A stretch of 64,000 bases of DNA from positions 1-64,000 of the forward strand of contig NZ_JAMGSL010000003.1 of the NCBI RefSeq assembly GCF_025195125.1. The letters run 5' to 3'. The notes beneath the pieces were generated by a model. It searched no databases. It was not told the DNA's origin and saw only the letters and a program-made list of their open reading frames with translations. The translations under genes and the position numbers were made by a program. Below, piece after piece: positions 24,547 to 34,600 of the stretch. Every line of letters begins with the position of its first letter. Position 1 is the stretch's first letter. Source of the DNA: Streptomyces sp. Je 1-79. GTDB lineage: Bacteria; Actinomycetota; Actinomycetes; Streptomycetales; Streptomycetaceae.

Positions 24547-25491
24547 TCAGCGGGCGGGCGCCACCTCGTGCAGCGCGATCACCGACGTGAAGATCTCCTC
24601 GTCGTTCTGCTCCGCCGTGACGAGCATCCGAGGGCGCCCGTCCAGGTCGTCGGGCAGGGACTTGGCCGTGAACCAGCACGGCGCGTCGAGCTCGGCGTAC
24701 CGGCTGAAGTCGCACTGCATGCCCACGACCAGCGTCTGCCGCGGGTGGGCCGCCGCCTGCGCGGCCTGGCGCGCGGCCTCCAGGAGCAGCATGCCCGGCG
24801 CGTGGTCGACGGGGTGGTCGAAGAGGACGGGGTGCGAGGTGTCCGTCCGCAGCTGCCAGCGGTGCGGGACGTCGGTGCACGAGAGCACGACGTCCTCGAA
24901 GCGGTCCCGGCCCGTCTGCTGCGTGGGCGACGGCGGCGGCAGCGGCAGGGCCCGGGCGTTGGCGCTCTCGATGTCGGCGTACCGCCCCCGCAGCCGCTCG
25001 TAGACCGCCCGGTCCTGGATCGTGAACCGCGTCCGGGCGGTGGCCAGCCGGCGGCCCGCCCGCTCGGCCTCGACGGCGAGCGTGACGGCCGTCGCCCGTC
25101 CCTTCCGGTACTTCACGTCCGAGCAGGTGAGGTGCAACACGACGTCGGCACCGTCGTCGCCGTCCACCCAGAGCGCGTCCGGGTCGATGTCCCAGCCGAA
25201 GTCCTTCCAGAGCAGCTGGTGCCCGAACGGAACGTCGTACGCCGCGTGCGACAGCAACGGCAGCGTCTGGCGCACCGTCTCCGTCAGGAACAGGGGGTCG
25301 TGCCTTCCGAACCGGTCCAGGTAGAACGCGTGCTCACGCGGCCATCGGGCGGTGACGGTGAAGGTGTCGTCCCCGGTCCGGCACCAGCTCACGAGAAGCA
25401 CTTCGGCCGGATTCGTCTTGTGGGTGTACGACATGGGCACAGGCACGGGACCGGCGGTCGCCCGGTCCTGTGCAAGTTCTATCGCAGGCAC
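24547..25491 (-). CDS. AfsA-type gamma-butyrolactone synthase
   Basis: The protein has 314 residues from a GTG placed 5-7 bases after GGGGAGAAC; an ATG at 25,560 would add 23 residues without such a site. Two AfsA/A-factor repeats are seen. The N-terminal one starts VHKT-like (SYTHKTNPAEVLL) and has FYLDRFGRHDPLFLTETVRQ. The second has DHPVDHAPGMLLLEAARQAA, then CDFSRYAELDAPCWF. AfsA joins a beta-ketoacyl group from a carrier to dihydroxyacetone phosphate, the first step of butyrolactone signals. It is divergent from its probable receptor gene. Confidence 0.93.
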   Translation of the reverse strand: MPAIELAQDRATAGPVPVPMSYTHKTNPAEVLLVSWCRTGDDTFTVTARWPREHAFYLDRFGRHDPLFLTETVRQTLPLLSHAAYDVPFGHQLLWKDFGWDIDPDALWVDGDDGADVVLHLTCSDVKYRKGRATAVTLAVEAERAGRRLATARTRFTIQDRAVYERLRGRYADIESANARALPLPPPSPTQQTGRDRFEDVVLSCTDVPHRWQLRTDTSHPVLFDHPVDHAPGMLLLEAARQAAQAAAHPRQTLVVGMQCDFSRYAELDAPCWFTAKSLPDDLDGRPRMLVTAEQNDEEIFTSVIALHEVAPAR

Positions 25492-25613
25492 AACAGTTCT
25501 CCCCTGACTGTCCACAACATTTGCGGGGTCGTAGCACTGGTGTCTCGACTGTCCGCTCACATAAGATAGTGGTCACTCTTTTTCTTTGTCGATGTATACG
25601 AGGTAACAGGCCA

Positions 25614-26240
25614 GTGGCGGAACACAGGCAGGAACGGGCGATCCGCACACGGGAGTTGGTGCTCCGGGCCGCGGCTGAAGTGTTCGACGAAGCCGGATAC
25701 CTCGGCGCGAGCATCACCAAGATCCTCGACCGGGCGGGCGTGACGGCGGGCGCCGTGTACTTCCACTTCCGGTCCAAGGAAGGGCTGGCCCGCGCGGTCA
25801 TCCTGGAGCAGGCCGCGGATCTGAAGTTCCCCGAGGGGGAGGGCGGTCTCCAGCAACTCCTGGACATGACCGGGTACCTCGCGGTGGAGATGCAGCGCAA
25901 CACCCTGTTGCGGGCGGGCGTCCGGCTCGCGGTCGAGCAGGGGGTGGTGGGCAAGCAGGAGTACTCGATATACGAGTGGTGGGCCGACCGCTTCCACCAG
26001 GAGCTCGTCGTCGCGCGGCAGAAGGGACAGTTGCTCGACGGCGTGGACGAGGCCGCCTTCGCGCAGCTCCTGGTCGCCGCGTACACCGGTACGCAAGTCA
26101 TGTCGCAGCTCTCCACCGGCCGCGCCGACCTGCCCCGCCGGATCACCGACATGTGGCGCTGTCTGCTGCCGGCCCTCGCGCCGGTCCCCGTCATCTCCGG
26201 CCTCCGGATCCCCGCCGCCGAGCCGGTGGGCGCCGCGTGA
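25614..26240 (+). CDS. Gamma-butyrolactone receptor (ArpA-like TetR repressor)
   Basis: A 208-residue TetR protein from a GTG start. The HTH (SITKILDRAGVTAGAVYFHF) and the following SKEGLARAVILEQA are hallmarks of ArpA/ScbR-type receptors, and the ligand pocket Trp region (YEWWADRFHQEL) is present. It is divergent from afsA, and the 122-base gap has an A+T-rich tract (25,560-25,605) that is the natural place for its operator. Its stop overlaps the epimerase-like start. It likely represses afsA and cluster regulators until hormone accumulates. Confidence 0.92.
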   Translation: MAEHRQERAIRTRELVLRAAAEVFDEAGYLGASITKILDRAGVTAGAVYFHFRSKEGLARAVILEQAADLKFPEGEGGLQQLLDMTGYLAVEMQRNTLLRAGVRLAVEQGVVGKQEYSIYEWWADRFHQELVVARQKGQLLDGVDEAAFAQLLVAAYTGTQVMSQLSTGRADLPRRITDMWRCLLPALAPVPVISGLRIPAAEPVGAA

Positions 26241-27226
26241 GCCGTCCCCTCCGGGTCGTCATGACCGGGGCCACGGGCTTCGTCGGCTCACGGGTCCTCC
26301 ATCGACTCGCCGCGACCGCGCGCGAGACGGGGCGCGAGATCTCGATCCGCGCCCTCGGCCGCTCCGCCGCCGCACCCGACTCCGCCCCGCCGGGCGTGAG
26401 CTGGACGCCCGTGGACCTGACGGACCGGGCGTCGCTGCGCACGGCGGCGAGCGGCGCGGACGTCCTGATCCACCTCGCCTCCCGCATCTCCGGCGACGAG
26501 GCGCAGTGCGCCGCGGTCAACGTCGAGGGGACGGCGGCCCTGGTCGACGATGCGGTCCATCACTGGGGGGTGGGCCGCATCGTCCACTTGTCCACCGCCG
26601 CGGTCTACGGCCCGGGCCCGCACCGCGGGATCACGGTGGACGAGATCGATCCCGCGCCGGTCTCACCCGCCAGCCGCACCCGGCTCGCCGGCGAGGCCCC
26701 GGTACTGGCCGCCGGCGGGATCGTGCTCCGCCCCGGACTCGTGCTGGGCGCGGGCGACCGCTGGGTGGTGCCCGCGCTCGCGGAGCTGCTCGACCGGGTT
26801 CCGGCCCGGTGGGACGGTGGCCGCGGGCAGCTCTCCCTGGTCGACGTGGACGATCTGGCGCGCCTGATCACCGCCCTGGCGACCGCCCCCGACGCACCGG
26901 AGCCCGGCGTCTACCACGCCAGCCATCCCGTTCCCGTCAGCAGCGGTGACCTGATGGCGGAGCTTGCGGCCCTGGACGTACTGCCCGCCGCCGACGAGGA
27001 CTTGCCCTGGGAAGCCTGCCTCGACCGCCTGCGCGTCACCCCGGGCCGTATGAGCGAGCGTCAGTTCTCGCTGCTGGCCCAGGACCACTGGTACGCGAGC
27101 GAGGACGTCTGGCGCGCCGCCCACTGCCCCCCGGGCCCGGGCCCCCTCCATCGCCTCGCGGGCGCGGCGGCCTGGTACCGCTCGTTCCTGGCGTCCGCCT
27201 CCGCCGGCGCCCAGGCGGCGCGGTAG
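26237..27226 (+). CDS. NAD(P)-dependent epimerase/dehydratase-family protein (JadW2-like)
   Basis: A 329-residue extended SDR with VVMTGATGFVGSRVL, DVLIHLASRISGDE, the catalytic Ser/Tyr region HLSTAAVYGPG, and GIVLRPGLVLGAGDRWVVPAL. The Tyr lacks the usual YxxxK spacing (AVYGPG without the Lys), which is common in butyrolactone-linked members. GTG overlaps the receptor stop (GTGA). Genes of this type accompany afsA in several clusters and are thought to finish or modify the hormone. Confidence 0.85.
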   Translation: MSRPLRVVMTGATGFVGSRVLHRLAATARETGREISIRALGRSAAAPDSAPPGVSWTPVDLTDRASLRTAASGADVLIHLASRISGDEAQCAAVNVEGTAALVDDAVHHWGVGRIVHLSTAAVYGPGPHRGITVDEIDPAPVSPASRTRLAGEAPVLAAGGIVLRPGLVLGAGDRWVVPALAELLDRVPARWDGGRGQLSLVDVDDLARLITALATAPDAPEPGVYHASHPVPVSSGDLMAELAALDVLPAADEDLPWEACLDRLRVTPGRMSERQFSLLAQDHWYASEDVWRAAHCPPGPGPLHRLAGAAAWYRSFLASASAGAQAAR

Positions 27227-27248
27227 CGGCACGGGGATCCGGCGACGG

Positions 27249-27701
27249 TCACCCCTGGCCGGAGGTCAGGGGTGACACCGGCCGCTCGAAGAAGGTCTCC
27301 AGCACCACCGTGGCCTGCGTCCCGCCGACGCCGTCGATCGCGTAGAGCCGGCGCAGCACGTCCTGGAGCTGCTCGGTGGTCGCGGTCCGCACCTTCACCA
27401 GCACCGATGCGCTGCCGGCGACGATGTGCGCCTCCAGGATCTCGGGGATCGCGGCGAAGCTCTCCCCGGCCTCTCCCATCCAGGACGTCGAGTCGATCGT
27501 CACGAAGGCCAGCACGCCACCACCCACCGCCGCCGGGTCGACCTCGGCCGCGGTCCGCCGGATCACACCGCGCTCCCGCAGCTTGCGGACCCGTTCATGG
27601 GCGGAGCCTGCGGAGAGCCCCACGGCCTGGCCGAGCGCGGCATAGGACTGGGTGGCGTCCTGCTGGAGCTCCGACAGCAGAAGGCGATCGATGTGATCCA
27701 C
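27249..27701 (-). CDS. Lrp/AsnC-family regulator
   Basis: A 150-residue protein, GTG start just after GGAGAG. N-terminal HTH (DRLLLSELQQDATQSYAALG, then LSAGSAHERVRKLRERGVI), C-terminal ligand-binding domain with AHIVAGSASVLVKV and the RRLYAIDGVGGTQATVVLE strand. Lrp/AsnC proteins form octamers and usually sense amino acids. It is divergent from the SMP-30 gene; the gap holds CGACATC and its complement 12 bases apart (27,737-27,762). Confidence 0.93.
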   Translation of the reverse strand: MDHIDRLLLSELQQDATQSYAALGQAVGLSAGSAHERVRKLRERGVIRRTAAEVDPAAVGGGVLAFVTIDSTSWMGEAGESFAAIPEILEAHIVAGSASVLVKVRTATTEQLQDVLRRLYAIDGVGGTQATVVLETFFERPVSPLTSGQG

Positions 27702-27736
27702 GACTCTCCATTCGGTCAAACCTTGCGACAAGGATA

Positions 27737-27762
27737 CGACATCAGCCAATCTCGCGATGTCG
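27737..27762. promoter_or_regulatory. Inverted repeat in the lrp / SMP-30 divergent promoter
   Basis: CGACATC and GATGTCG are 12 bases apart in the 105-base gap between divergent genes. It is a candidate binding site of the Lrp protein. Confidence 0.45.
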
Positions 27763-27806
27763 CCAAACATCATTCGGCGTCCCGGGATCGCAATGGGGAG
27801 GACTGC

Positions 27807-28754
27807 ATGAGCAACGAGAGCCCTGCGCTGTACGAGATGTTCGACGAGAGGTTCCGTACGGGGCGGTGCATGAACGGCGACGACGCCCTGGAGGTCCTCC
27901 ACACGGGCTGCCGCTGGGCCGAGGGTCCGGTCTATCTGCCCGCCTGGCGGCAGGTGATCTGGAGCGACATCCCCAACGACCGGATGCTGCGGTGGGACGA
28001 GGAGACCGGCGCGGTCGCGGTCTTCCGCCGGGAGGCCGGCCACACCAACGGCAACACCCTCGACCGCGAGGGCCGCCTGATCACCTGTGAGCAGGGGAAC
28101 CGGCGGGTGACCCGGACCGAGCACGACGGCACGGTCACCGTGCTGGCCGACCGCTGGCAGGGCAAGCGCCTGAACAGCCCGAACGACGCGACGGTGAAGT
28201 CCGACGGCTCGATCTGGTTCTCCGACCCGGACTTCGGCATCACCAGCGACTACGAGGGCTATCGCGCGGAGAGCGAGATCGGTTCGAACAACGTCTACCG
28301 GATCGACCCGGCCGACGGCTCCGTGCACCTGGTCGCCGACTGCTTCGCCGCCCCGAACGGCCTGGTCTTCTCGGCCGACGAGCGGAGGCTGTTCGTCTCC
28401 GACACCCGGGCCGGCCGCATCCGCGTCTTCGACGTACGCGAGGACAACACCCTGTCGCCGGGCGAGACCTTCGCCGAAGCCGCGCCCCGCGCGAAGGCCC
28501 GCTTCGACAACCTCCGCTTCGACGCCGACGGCCGTCTCTGGGCGGCCGCGATGTCCGACGGCGTGCACTGCTACGACCCCGACGGCACCCTGCTCGGCCG
28601 CCTGGTCGTCCCCGAGTCGGTGGCCAACATCGCCTGGGGCGGCGCGAAACGAAACCGCCTCTTCATCACGGCGGAGACGAGCCTCTACTCCGTGGTCATG
28701 GCGGTCACGGGCACCCACCCGACGGGCCCGGGGCGCAGGCCCTGGCTGAGCTGA
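27807..28754 (+). CDS. SMP-30/gluconolactonase-family lactonase
   Basis: A 315-residue six-bladed propeller: CRWAEGPVYLPAWRQVIWSD near the N-terminus (metal Glu), RLNSPNDATVKSDGSIWFSD (Asn), AAPNGLVFSADERRLFVSDT (Asn, Asp) and ARFDNLRFDADGRLWAA. These supply the four-point metal site of gluconolactonases and related lactonases. ATG follows GGGGAGG. It could open a sugar lactone in central metabolism. Being next to a butyrolactone system, it might instead break a lactone signal; that is speculation. Confidence 0.9.
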   Translation: MSNESPALYEMFDERFRTGRCMNGDDALEVLHTGCRWAEGPVYLPAWRQVIWSDIPNDRMLRWDEETGAVAVFRREAGHTNGNTLDREGRLITCEQGNRRVTRTEHDGTVTVLADRWQGKRLNSPNDATVKSDGSIWFSDPDFGITSDYEGYRAESEIGSNNVYRIDPADGSVHLVADCFAAPNGLVFSADERRLFVSDTRAGRIRVFDVREDNTLSPGETFAEAAPRAKARFDNLRFDADGRLWAAAMSDGVHCYDPDGTLLGRLVVPESVANIAWGGAKRNRLFITAETSLYSVVMAVTGTHPTGPGRRPWLS

Positions 28755-28836
28755 GAAGCCCCGGAGCCGGGCGCGAGCCTTGCCCGGAGCCGAACCGGCT
28801 ACCCCGTGCTGGACCAGCAGCCGTAGTGTCCGTGGG

Positions 28837-29439
28837 ATGACCGCGAAGCCTTCGGACCTCCTGCTCCGGGCCCTCGACGTTCCGGGCGAGCCGCCCCTGC
28901 GGCCGCTGCCACCCGTGGTGACGGAACTCCTGCGTTCTCTGGGGGCCCCGCCCCGTCTGGCGGCGCACCTGCGCGCGGTCCACGACGTCGCGGTCGAGCT
29001 GGCCGACTGGGTGCGGGACCGCTACCCGGACCTGGCCGTCGATCGTGATGCCCTCCTCTTCGGCGCGGCCACCCATGACGTGGGCAAGACCCTGCACCCC
29101 GAGGAGCTCGCCGGGCCCGGCTCGGCGCATGAGGCGGCCGGGCGCGACCTGCTGCTGGACCGCGGCTTCGCCCCGGGCCTGGCCCGGTTCGCCGCTACCC
29201 ACGCGAGCTGGGACGACCCCGGTGTGACGATCGAGGACCTTCTTGTCAGCACGGCCGACAAGATCTGGAAGGACAAGCGCGTCCCCGACCTCGAGGACAG
29301 GCTTGTCCGGGCGCTGGCCGGGGCGACGGGGCGGGAGCCCTGGGCGGAGTTCCTCGCGCTCGACGACCTGCTCGCCCGCCTCGGCGCGGACGCCGGCCGC
29401 CGCCTGGCCTTCCAGTCGGAGTTCCCGGTCCACCCGTGA
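28837..29439 (+). CDS. HD-domain phosphohydrolase-like protein
   Basis: A 200-residue protein with HD-type metal ligands: LRAVHDVAVELADWV, GAATHDVGKTLHPEEL and FAATHASWDD, then a distal Asp in LLVSTADKIWKD. HD proteins cleave phosphate esters of nucleotides. No signalling domain is attached. It belongs to ordinary chromosome rather than clearly to the cluster. Confidence 0.88.
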   Translation: MTAKPSDLLLRALDVPGEPPLRPLPPVVTELLRSLGAPPRLAAHLRAVHDVAVELADWVRDRYPDLAVDRDALLFGAATHDVGKTLHPEELAGPGSAHEAAGRDLLLDRGFAPGLARFAATHASWDDPGVTIEDLLVSTADKIWKDKRVPDLEDRLVRALAGATGREPWAEFLALDDLLARLGADAGRRLAFQSEFPVHP

Positions 29440-29553
29440 CCCGGAAGCCATGACCAGGCCGACCGGCGTACAACTTTTCGATCTCCACGCCGGTCTTGCG
29501 TGTGCGGCGTCCTCCGCCGCACCCGCTCTCGCCTTCCGAGGAGGCTCAGCGCC

Positions 29554-30870
29554 TTGTACCGCGCTTCCGTTCACATGCCCCGACTCCGGCAGACCGCCGC
29601 CGTCGCCGTCATCCTCGCCGCCACGACGGCCGGCACCCTGACGCTGCCGTCCGGCGCGATGGCCGCGCCCACCGCCCCGCCGGAGACCGCCACGCCGCAG
29701 ACCGCCGCGGCGCCGCGGACCGCCGCCGAGGAGGAACTCGTCGTCACGTACGAGAACGTGCCCCAGGCCGTCACCTTCTCCCCCGCCGAGCGCGGCACCA
29801 GGCTGGAGTGGCAGTTCAACCAGCTCGACGTGGACGTCGTCGTCGAACTGACCCACGTCGCCACCGGGCGGAAGACGGTCCTCGAATCCCCGTGGGATCC
29901 GGACACCGAGTTCGCCTGGGTCCACTGGAGCGACACGTACGGCCCGCACTACTCCACCTACAGCGGCGCGTACACCTGGAAGATGACGGCCACGCCGAGT
30001 ACCGGCTCCGGGCCCGGCGTCCAGCGGGCCGGCAGCCTCACACTCACCCTGGTCCCCGACGCCCACGACTTCAACGACACCCGCGAACCCGACGTCCTCG
30101 TCCGTGACTCGTCCGGCACCCTCTCCGCCTACGACATCGACGAGCTGTACCGCATGCGCGAGACCGAGTGCGACTGGATCGGGCCCTGCGAGCCGCCGGT
30201 CAAGGACCCGGCGCGGACGGTCCTCGGTACGGGCTGGAACACGTACACGCTGATGTCCGCCCCCGGCGACCTCGGCGGGACCCCCGCCGAGGATGTCGTC
30301 GGCCGTGACCGTGACGGCGTCCTCTGGCTGCACCGGGGCGACAAGGGCAAGCTCCTGCCCCGAACGAAGGTCGGCGGCGGCTGGAACGTCTACAACAAGC
30401 TCGTCGGCGGCGCCGACCTCACGGGCGACGGCCGCGGCGACCTCCTGGCCACCGACACCTCGGGCGCCCTGTGGCTCTACAGGTCCACCGGTAACACCAA
30501 GGCCCCCTTCAGCGCCCGCAAGAAGATCGGCGGCGGCTGGGGGATCTACAACCTGATGACCGGCGCCGGCAACCTCGCCGGAGGACCCGGCGGCGACCTT
30601 CTGGCCCGCGACCGGGACGGGGTCCTCTGGCTCTACCTCGGCAAGGGCGACGGCACCTTCACCGCCCGCCGCAAGGTCGGCGGCGGCTGGCAGAAGTACA
30701 GCTACCTCGTCCCCGCCGGGGCGAACTACCCGGGATCGGCCGACCTGTACGCGATCGGCCCCTCGGGCTCCGCCCTCTACTGGGGCCGGGGCAGCGTCGA
30801 CCGGCCCTTCTCGTCACCACAGGCCATGCCGCTTCGGACCGATTCCACCCGCTTCAAGACCTTCTTCTGA
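29554..30870 (+). CDS. Secreted FG-GAP/VCBS-repeat protein
   Basis: A TTG start 9 bases after GAGGAGG gives 438 residues; the ATG at 29,575 is an alternative. An Arg-containing n-region, a hydrophobic stretch (AAVAVILAATTAGTL) and an AMA cleavage motif form a signal peptide. The C-terminal half has three or four FG-GAP-like blades of the form GRGDLLATDTSGALWLYRS, probably a beta-propeller. Such proteins are common in Streptomyces exoproteomes and may bind ligands or surfaces. It is the last gene before the island. Confidence 0.85.
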   Translation: MYRASVHMPRLRQTAAVAVILAATTAGTLTLPSGAMAAPTAPPETATPQTAAAPRTAAEEELVVTYENVPQAVTFSPAERGTRLEWQFNQLDVDVVVELTHVATGRKTVLESPWDPDTEFAWVHWSDTYGPHYSTYSGAYTWKMTATPSTGSGPGVQRAGSLTLTLVPDAHDFNDTREPDVLVRDSSGTLSAYDIDELYRMRETECDWIGPCEPPVKDPARTVLGTGWNTYTLMSAPGDLGGTPAEDVVGRDRDGVLWLHRGDKGKLLPRTKVGGGWNVYNKLVGGADLTGDGRGDLLATDTSGALWLYRSTGNTKAPFSARKKIGGGWGIYNLMTGAGNLAGGPGGDLLARDRDGVLWLYLGKGDGTFTARRKVGGGWQKYSYLVPAGANYPGSADLYAIGPSGSALYWGRGSVDRPFSSPQAMPLRTDSTRFKTFF

Positions 30871-30917
30871 CGGTCACGCGGCAGTCCTCGGAAGATCGAG
30901 CCGACCGCGGTCCGTCG

Positions 30918-31015
30918 CCGAGAACCGGCCATGACCAGCAAAAAGACCCTCCCGAAGGAGGGTCTGTGGTGGAGCGCCCCCGGCAGGACTCGAACCTGCG
31001 GCCAAGGCTTAGAAG
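30918..31015. repeat. attL: Left attachment site (displaced tRNA-Arg 3' end)
   Basis: Positions 30,918-31,006 are identical over 89 bases to 45,645-45,733, and nine more bases match after a one-base gap. The copy holds the tRNA-Arg 3' half from the anticodon loop to the discriminator base plus the terminator hairpin (30,944-30,965). It is not a working tRNA because the 5' half is missing. It marks the left end of an island inserted in the tRNA at 45,702-45,774. Confidence 0.93.
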
Positions 31016-31129
31016 AGACTCGGCCGAACCGGATGCCACAGGCGCTGACCTGCTGCTTCAGAAGGGGGAGTTGCGAGAGTCCTGTCGTGACTCAGCGCGT
31101 CTCAGATCGCGACTCAGGTGGAGATCGAT

Positions 31130-31166
31130 GAAGAGACCACCACCCCGGGGCGGTGGTGGTCTCTTC
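31130..31166. terminator. Strong hairpin inside the island, left end
   Basis: A perfect 15-bp stem (GAAGAGACCACCACC and its complement) with a 7-base loop. It resembles an intrinsic terminator and may shield the island from transcription entering from the left. Confidence 0.65.
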
Positions 31167-31241
31167 CACGCTCTAGCGGTGGCCGGTGCCCGCCAAGATC
31201 CGCGCCATGCGCAAGGGTCGCGGTCTTGTGTGGCGTCACCG

Positions 31242-31556
31242 ATGCGGTCGAGTTCCTCGCGCAGCCGGCAGGACGACGCGGCTCCCGAGTACCGCCGCCA
31301 GGCCCTGGAGATGCTGGGCCGGACCCAAGAGGCCGAGGCCGAGGCCCGCCGGGCGTACGCGACCGAGCAGGGCCGCCGCTTGTTCCAGCACAACTGGAAC
31401 GGCGCGGACGCCGTCGCCGCTGCCGCCGACACGGCCCGGGAGCGCACCGCTCAGTCGACGGGGGTGTCCGGAACGCGCCGGAGCGGGCCGATAGTCCACC
31501 CTCCGATACGGGTGCGGAGTGATTCTGCTCACGCCGTGCAATCACTTCTAGGGTGA
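31242..31556 (+). pseudogene. Remnant of an unknown gene
   Basis: Only residues corresponding to PEYRRQALEMLGRTQEAEAE and RRLFQHNWNGADAVAAAAD look like a real protein; the first part resembles a TPR helix pair. Sequence before it reads as plausible protein only in another frame (GVTDAVEFLAQ), which suggests a frameshift. No good ribosome site is seen. I regard it as debris of an element gene. The rest of 31,016-31,699 shows no gene. Confidence 0.4.
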
Positions 31557-31699
31557 ATTGACGCGTACATAACGAATTTGCGGGTTTCATGAACGCATAA
31601 GCCCGGGACTGCGCAAGTCGGATTCAGGGCATGGTTTGTGAGTTGCTGCCGGCTTCGATAGGACTGCCCCCACTGATCCATTCTGTGGGGGCTACAACG

Positions 31700-34600
31700 G
31701 TGCGCATCACCCGACCACTCGTCATATCCATGGCGATCACCATGACCGTGCTCGCGGGCACGGAACAAGCAGCGCAGGCCGTCGGCCTGTGGTCTGCTTC
31801 CAGATCCGGCCCAGGTGCCGGTGAAATCCCTGAACAGGGCTGGGGGTCGGCCCGCGGGCGCGGCCACGCCGCCTCCGGCGACGCCACCGACGCGGACGCG
31901 TCCGGCGGCCGCGCCGGCGCCCTGAAGGGGCGCGGCGAACTCGCGCCGGACTCCGGCACCACCCGGCTGAAGCTGGGCAAGGCGCCCAAGACGCAGGTGC
32001 CGTCCTACCGCAAGGTCCCGTCGCCGCGCCGGGCCGCGCCCAAGGGGTTCGACCCCAAGGCCAGTTCGGAGGTGCCCGGCAAGCGGGCCGCCGATGCGCG
32101 GACGTTCGCCAACCCGGACGGCACCTTCACGACCCGCTACTACAACGAGCGGGTCAACTTCCTCGGTCACGACGGCAAGTGGAAGGCGATCGACACCCGG
32201 CTGGCGAAGTCGTCGCCACTGGCGCTGACGGAGGAGACCCCGGGATCCGGCTGGCAGGCCAAGTCGACCGAGGACACGATCTACTTCTCCGAGTTCTCCG
32301 ATGCGGAAACGTTTGTCCGCCTGGGTACCGGCATCGACGACAGCACCGCGGTCGGCTACTCGATCGAGGGCGCGGCCCGCTCACAGGGCCGTGTCAACGG
32401 CAGCGTGATCACGTACCCGGACGTCCGTCCTTCGGCGGACGTGGAACTGATCGCAGGAAGCGACTCCGTCAAGGAGACGCTGATCCTCAAGGACAAGAAC
32501 GCGCCGACCGAATGGCGCTTCCCGCTGGCCCTCAAGGGCCTGACGGCCAAGCTCGACGGCCTCGGCGGCGTCGTCTTCAACGACGCGGCGGGCCGTCAGC
32601 AGGGCTGGATGCCGGCGGGCTGGATGGAAGACTCCAAGAAGGCGCCGAACTCCGACGAGGGCGTCATCTCCTCCGGCGTCACCTACGACCTCGCACGCGA
32701 CGGCTCCCGGCAGGTCCTGGTCGTCAAGCTGGACCAGAAGTGGTTGTCGGCCCCCGAGCGAGTCTTCCCCGTGAAGGTCGACCCCTCGGTGAACGGTCTG
32801 GAGGCGGCCTCCGGCACGTACGTCGAGTCGCCGTTCAACCAGAACTTCTCCAGCTCCACCGAGCTCAAGGTCGGCACGTACGACGGCGGCGCCCACAAGG
32901 CGGCCTCGTTCCTGAAGTTCAACGGCCTGGACACCACCCTCAGGAACGCGTTCGTCATCAACGCGAACCTGAGCCTCTACAACACCTACTCCTACTCCTG
33001 CACCGCACGCCCGGTGACGGTGCACGAGATCACCTCCAACTGGTCCGAGGGCAGCGTCAACAGCTACCCCGGTCCCGCCACCGGCGGCGCGCTGGGCTCC
33101 AAGTCCTTCGCGCACGCCTGGCGCCAGGACGGCAACTCCCCCTGGCACTGCGGCGCCGCCACGTGGGAGTCGATCCCGCTCGGCGACGCCGGCCGCAAGC
33201 TGGTCGACGACTGGACGCACGGCCGCAAGGCCAACTACGGCCTGGCCGTGAAGGCGGCCACGGACGACTCCAGGACCTGGAAGAAGTTCGGCTCCGACAA
33301 CTACCCGAACGGCAAGCCCAGCCTCGACGTCACCTGGTCGAAGTACGGGGCCGCGTACGAGTTGGGCGGCTTCGTCCAGCCCCCGACGGCCACCGCCGAC
33401 GGCATCTTCAAGGTCACCGTCACCAACCAGGGCCAGCAGACCTGGGGCAAGAACAGCAACTTCAAGCTGCGCTACGACCTGTTCGACGCCAACGGCAACA
33501 AGGTGGGCGGTGACTACTGGAGCAAGATCCGGTGGACGGACATGCCGTACGACGTCGGGCCCGGAGGCTCCGCCACCGTCGACGCGCACATCGCCCCGCT
33601 GGCACCCGGCACGTACACGATCCAGTGGACGATGGACGAGTACGGCGTCCGGAGCTTCGTCGACGACGGCGTCCCCGGCCCGACCGTGCGCTTCGACGCG
33701 GTCAACGTCCCGCCGTACGTGACGGGCGCGGCTCCGCCGAGCGGCACGGTCGTCGACACCCTCACCCCGACGTTGTGGGCGACGGCCACCGACCAGGACA
33801 AGTCCCCTGGCGCGCTGACCTACCAGTTCGAGGTCTGCGAGGTCGAGGGCAAGGACCTCCGCAAGAACTGCCACGGCAACACGCACGCGGCCTCCGAGAG
33901 CTGGACCGTTCCGTCGGACTGGCTGAAGTGGGCGAAGACGTACGCCTGGTACGCCTACGCGAACGACGGCAAGGACCAGTCCTCGCGCACCGCGCCGTCG
34001 ATCCTGACCACCCAGGTACCGCAGCCTGTCATCACCTCCCACCTCGGCGGCGCCGACAGCGGCCGCACCTTCGGCGAGCGGGCCGGCAACTACGCCACCG
34101 CCGCCACCGACGCCGCCGTACCGAGCGCGGGCCCCGAGCTCGCGGTCACGCGTACGTACAACTCGCAGGACCCGCGCCAGACGAACGCCTTCGGCGCCGG
34201 CTGGGCCACCCGCTGGGACATGCGGGCGGTCGCCGAGCCCGACGGCAGCGTCGTCGTCACCCTCGCCAGCGGCAGCCAGGTCCGGTTCGGCCGCAACGCC
34301 GACGGCACCTATAGCGCGCCGGCCGGTTCCGTGGACGTGCTCTCCGAGGTCGCCGGCGGCGGCTGGACGCTGCGCGACGCGGCGGCCACGGTCCACACCT
34401 TCGACGCGGCGGGCCGCCTGACGAAGGTCAAGGACGGCCACGGGCGCGAGCAGACGCTCACCTACACGGCCGGGAAGCTGACGAAGGCCACGGACGCGCT
34501 GTCCAAGCGCGCGCTGACCTTCACCTGGTCGGGCGCGCACGTCGCGTCGGTGTCCACCGATGCGGTCGGTCCGATCGCGCCGGCGCTCACCTGGTCGTAC

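Noticed and set aside
28837..30870. HD-domain and FG-GAP genes as part of the metabolite cluster
   Set aside because: They have no functional link to the pathway or its regulatory motifs and look like ordinary chromosomal genes.
30945..31020. A second tRNA-Arg gene
   Set aside because: Only the 3' half is present; the D-arm and acceptor 5' strand are missing, so it cannot fold.
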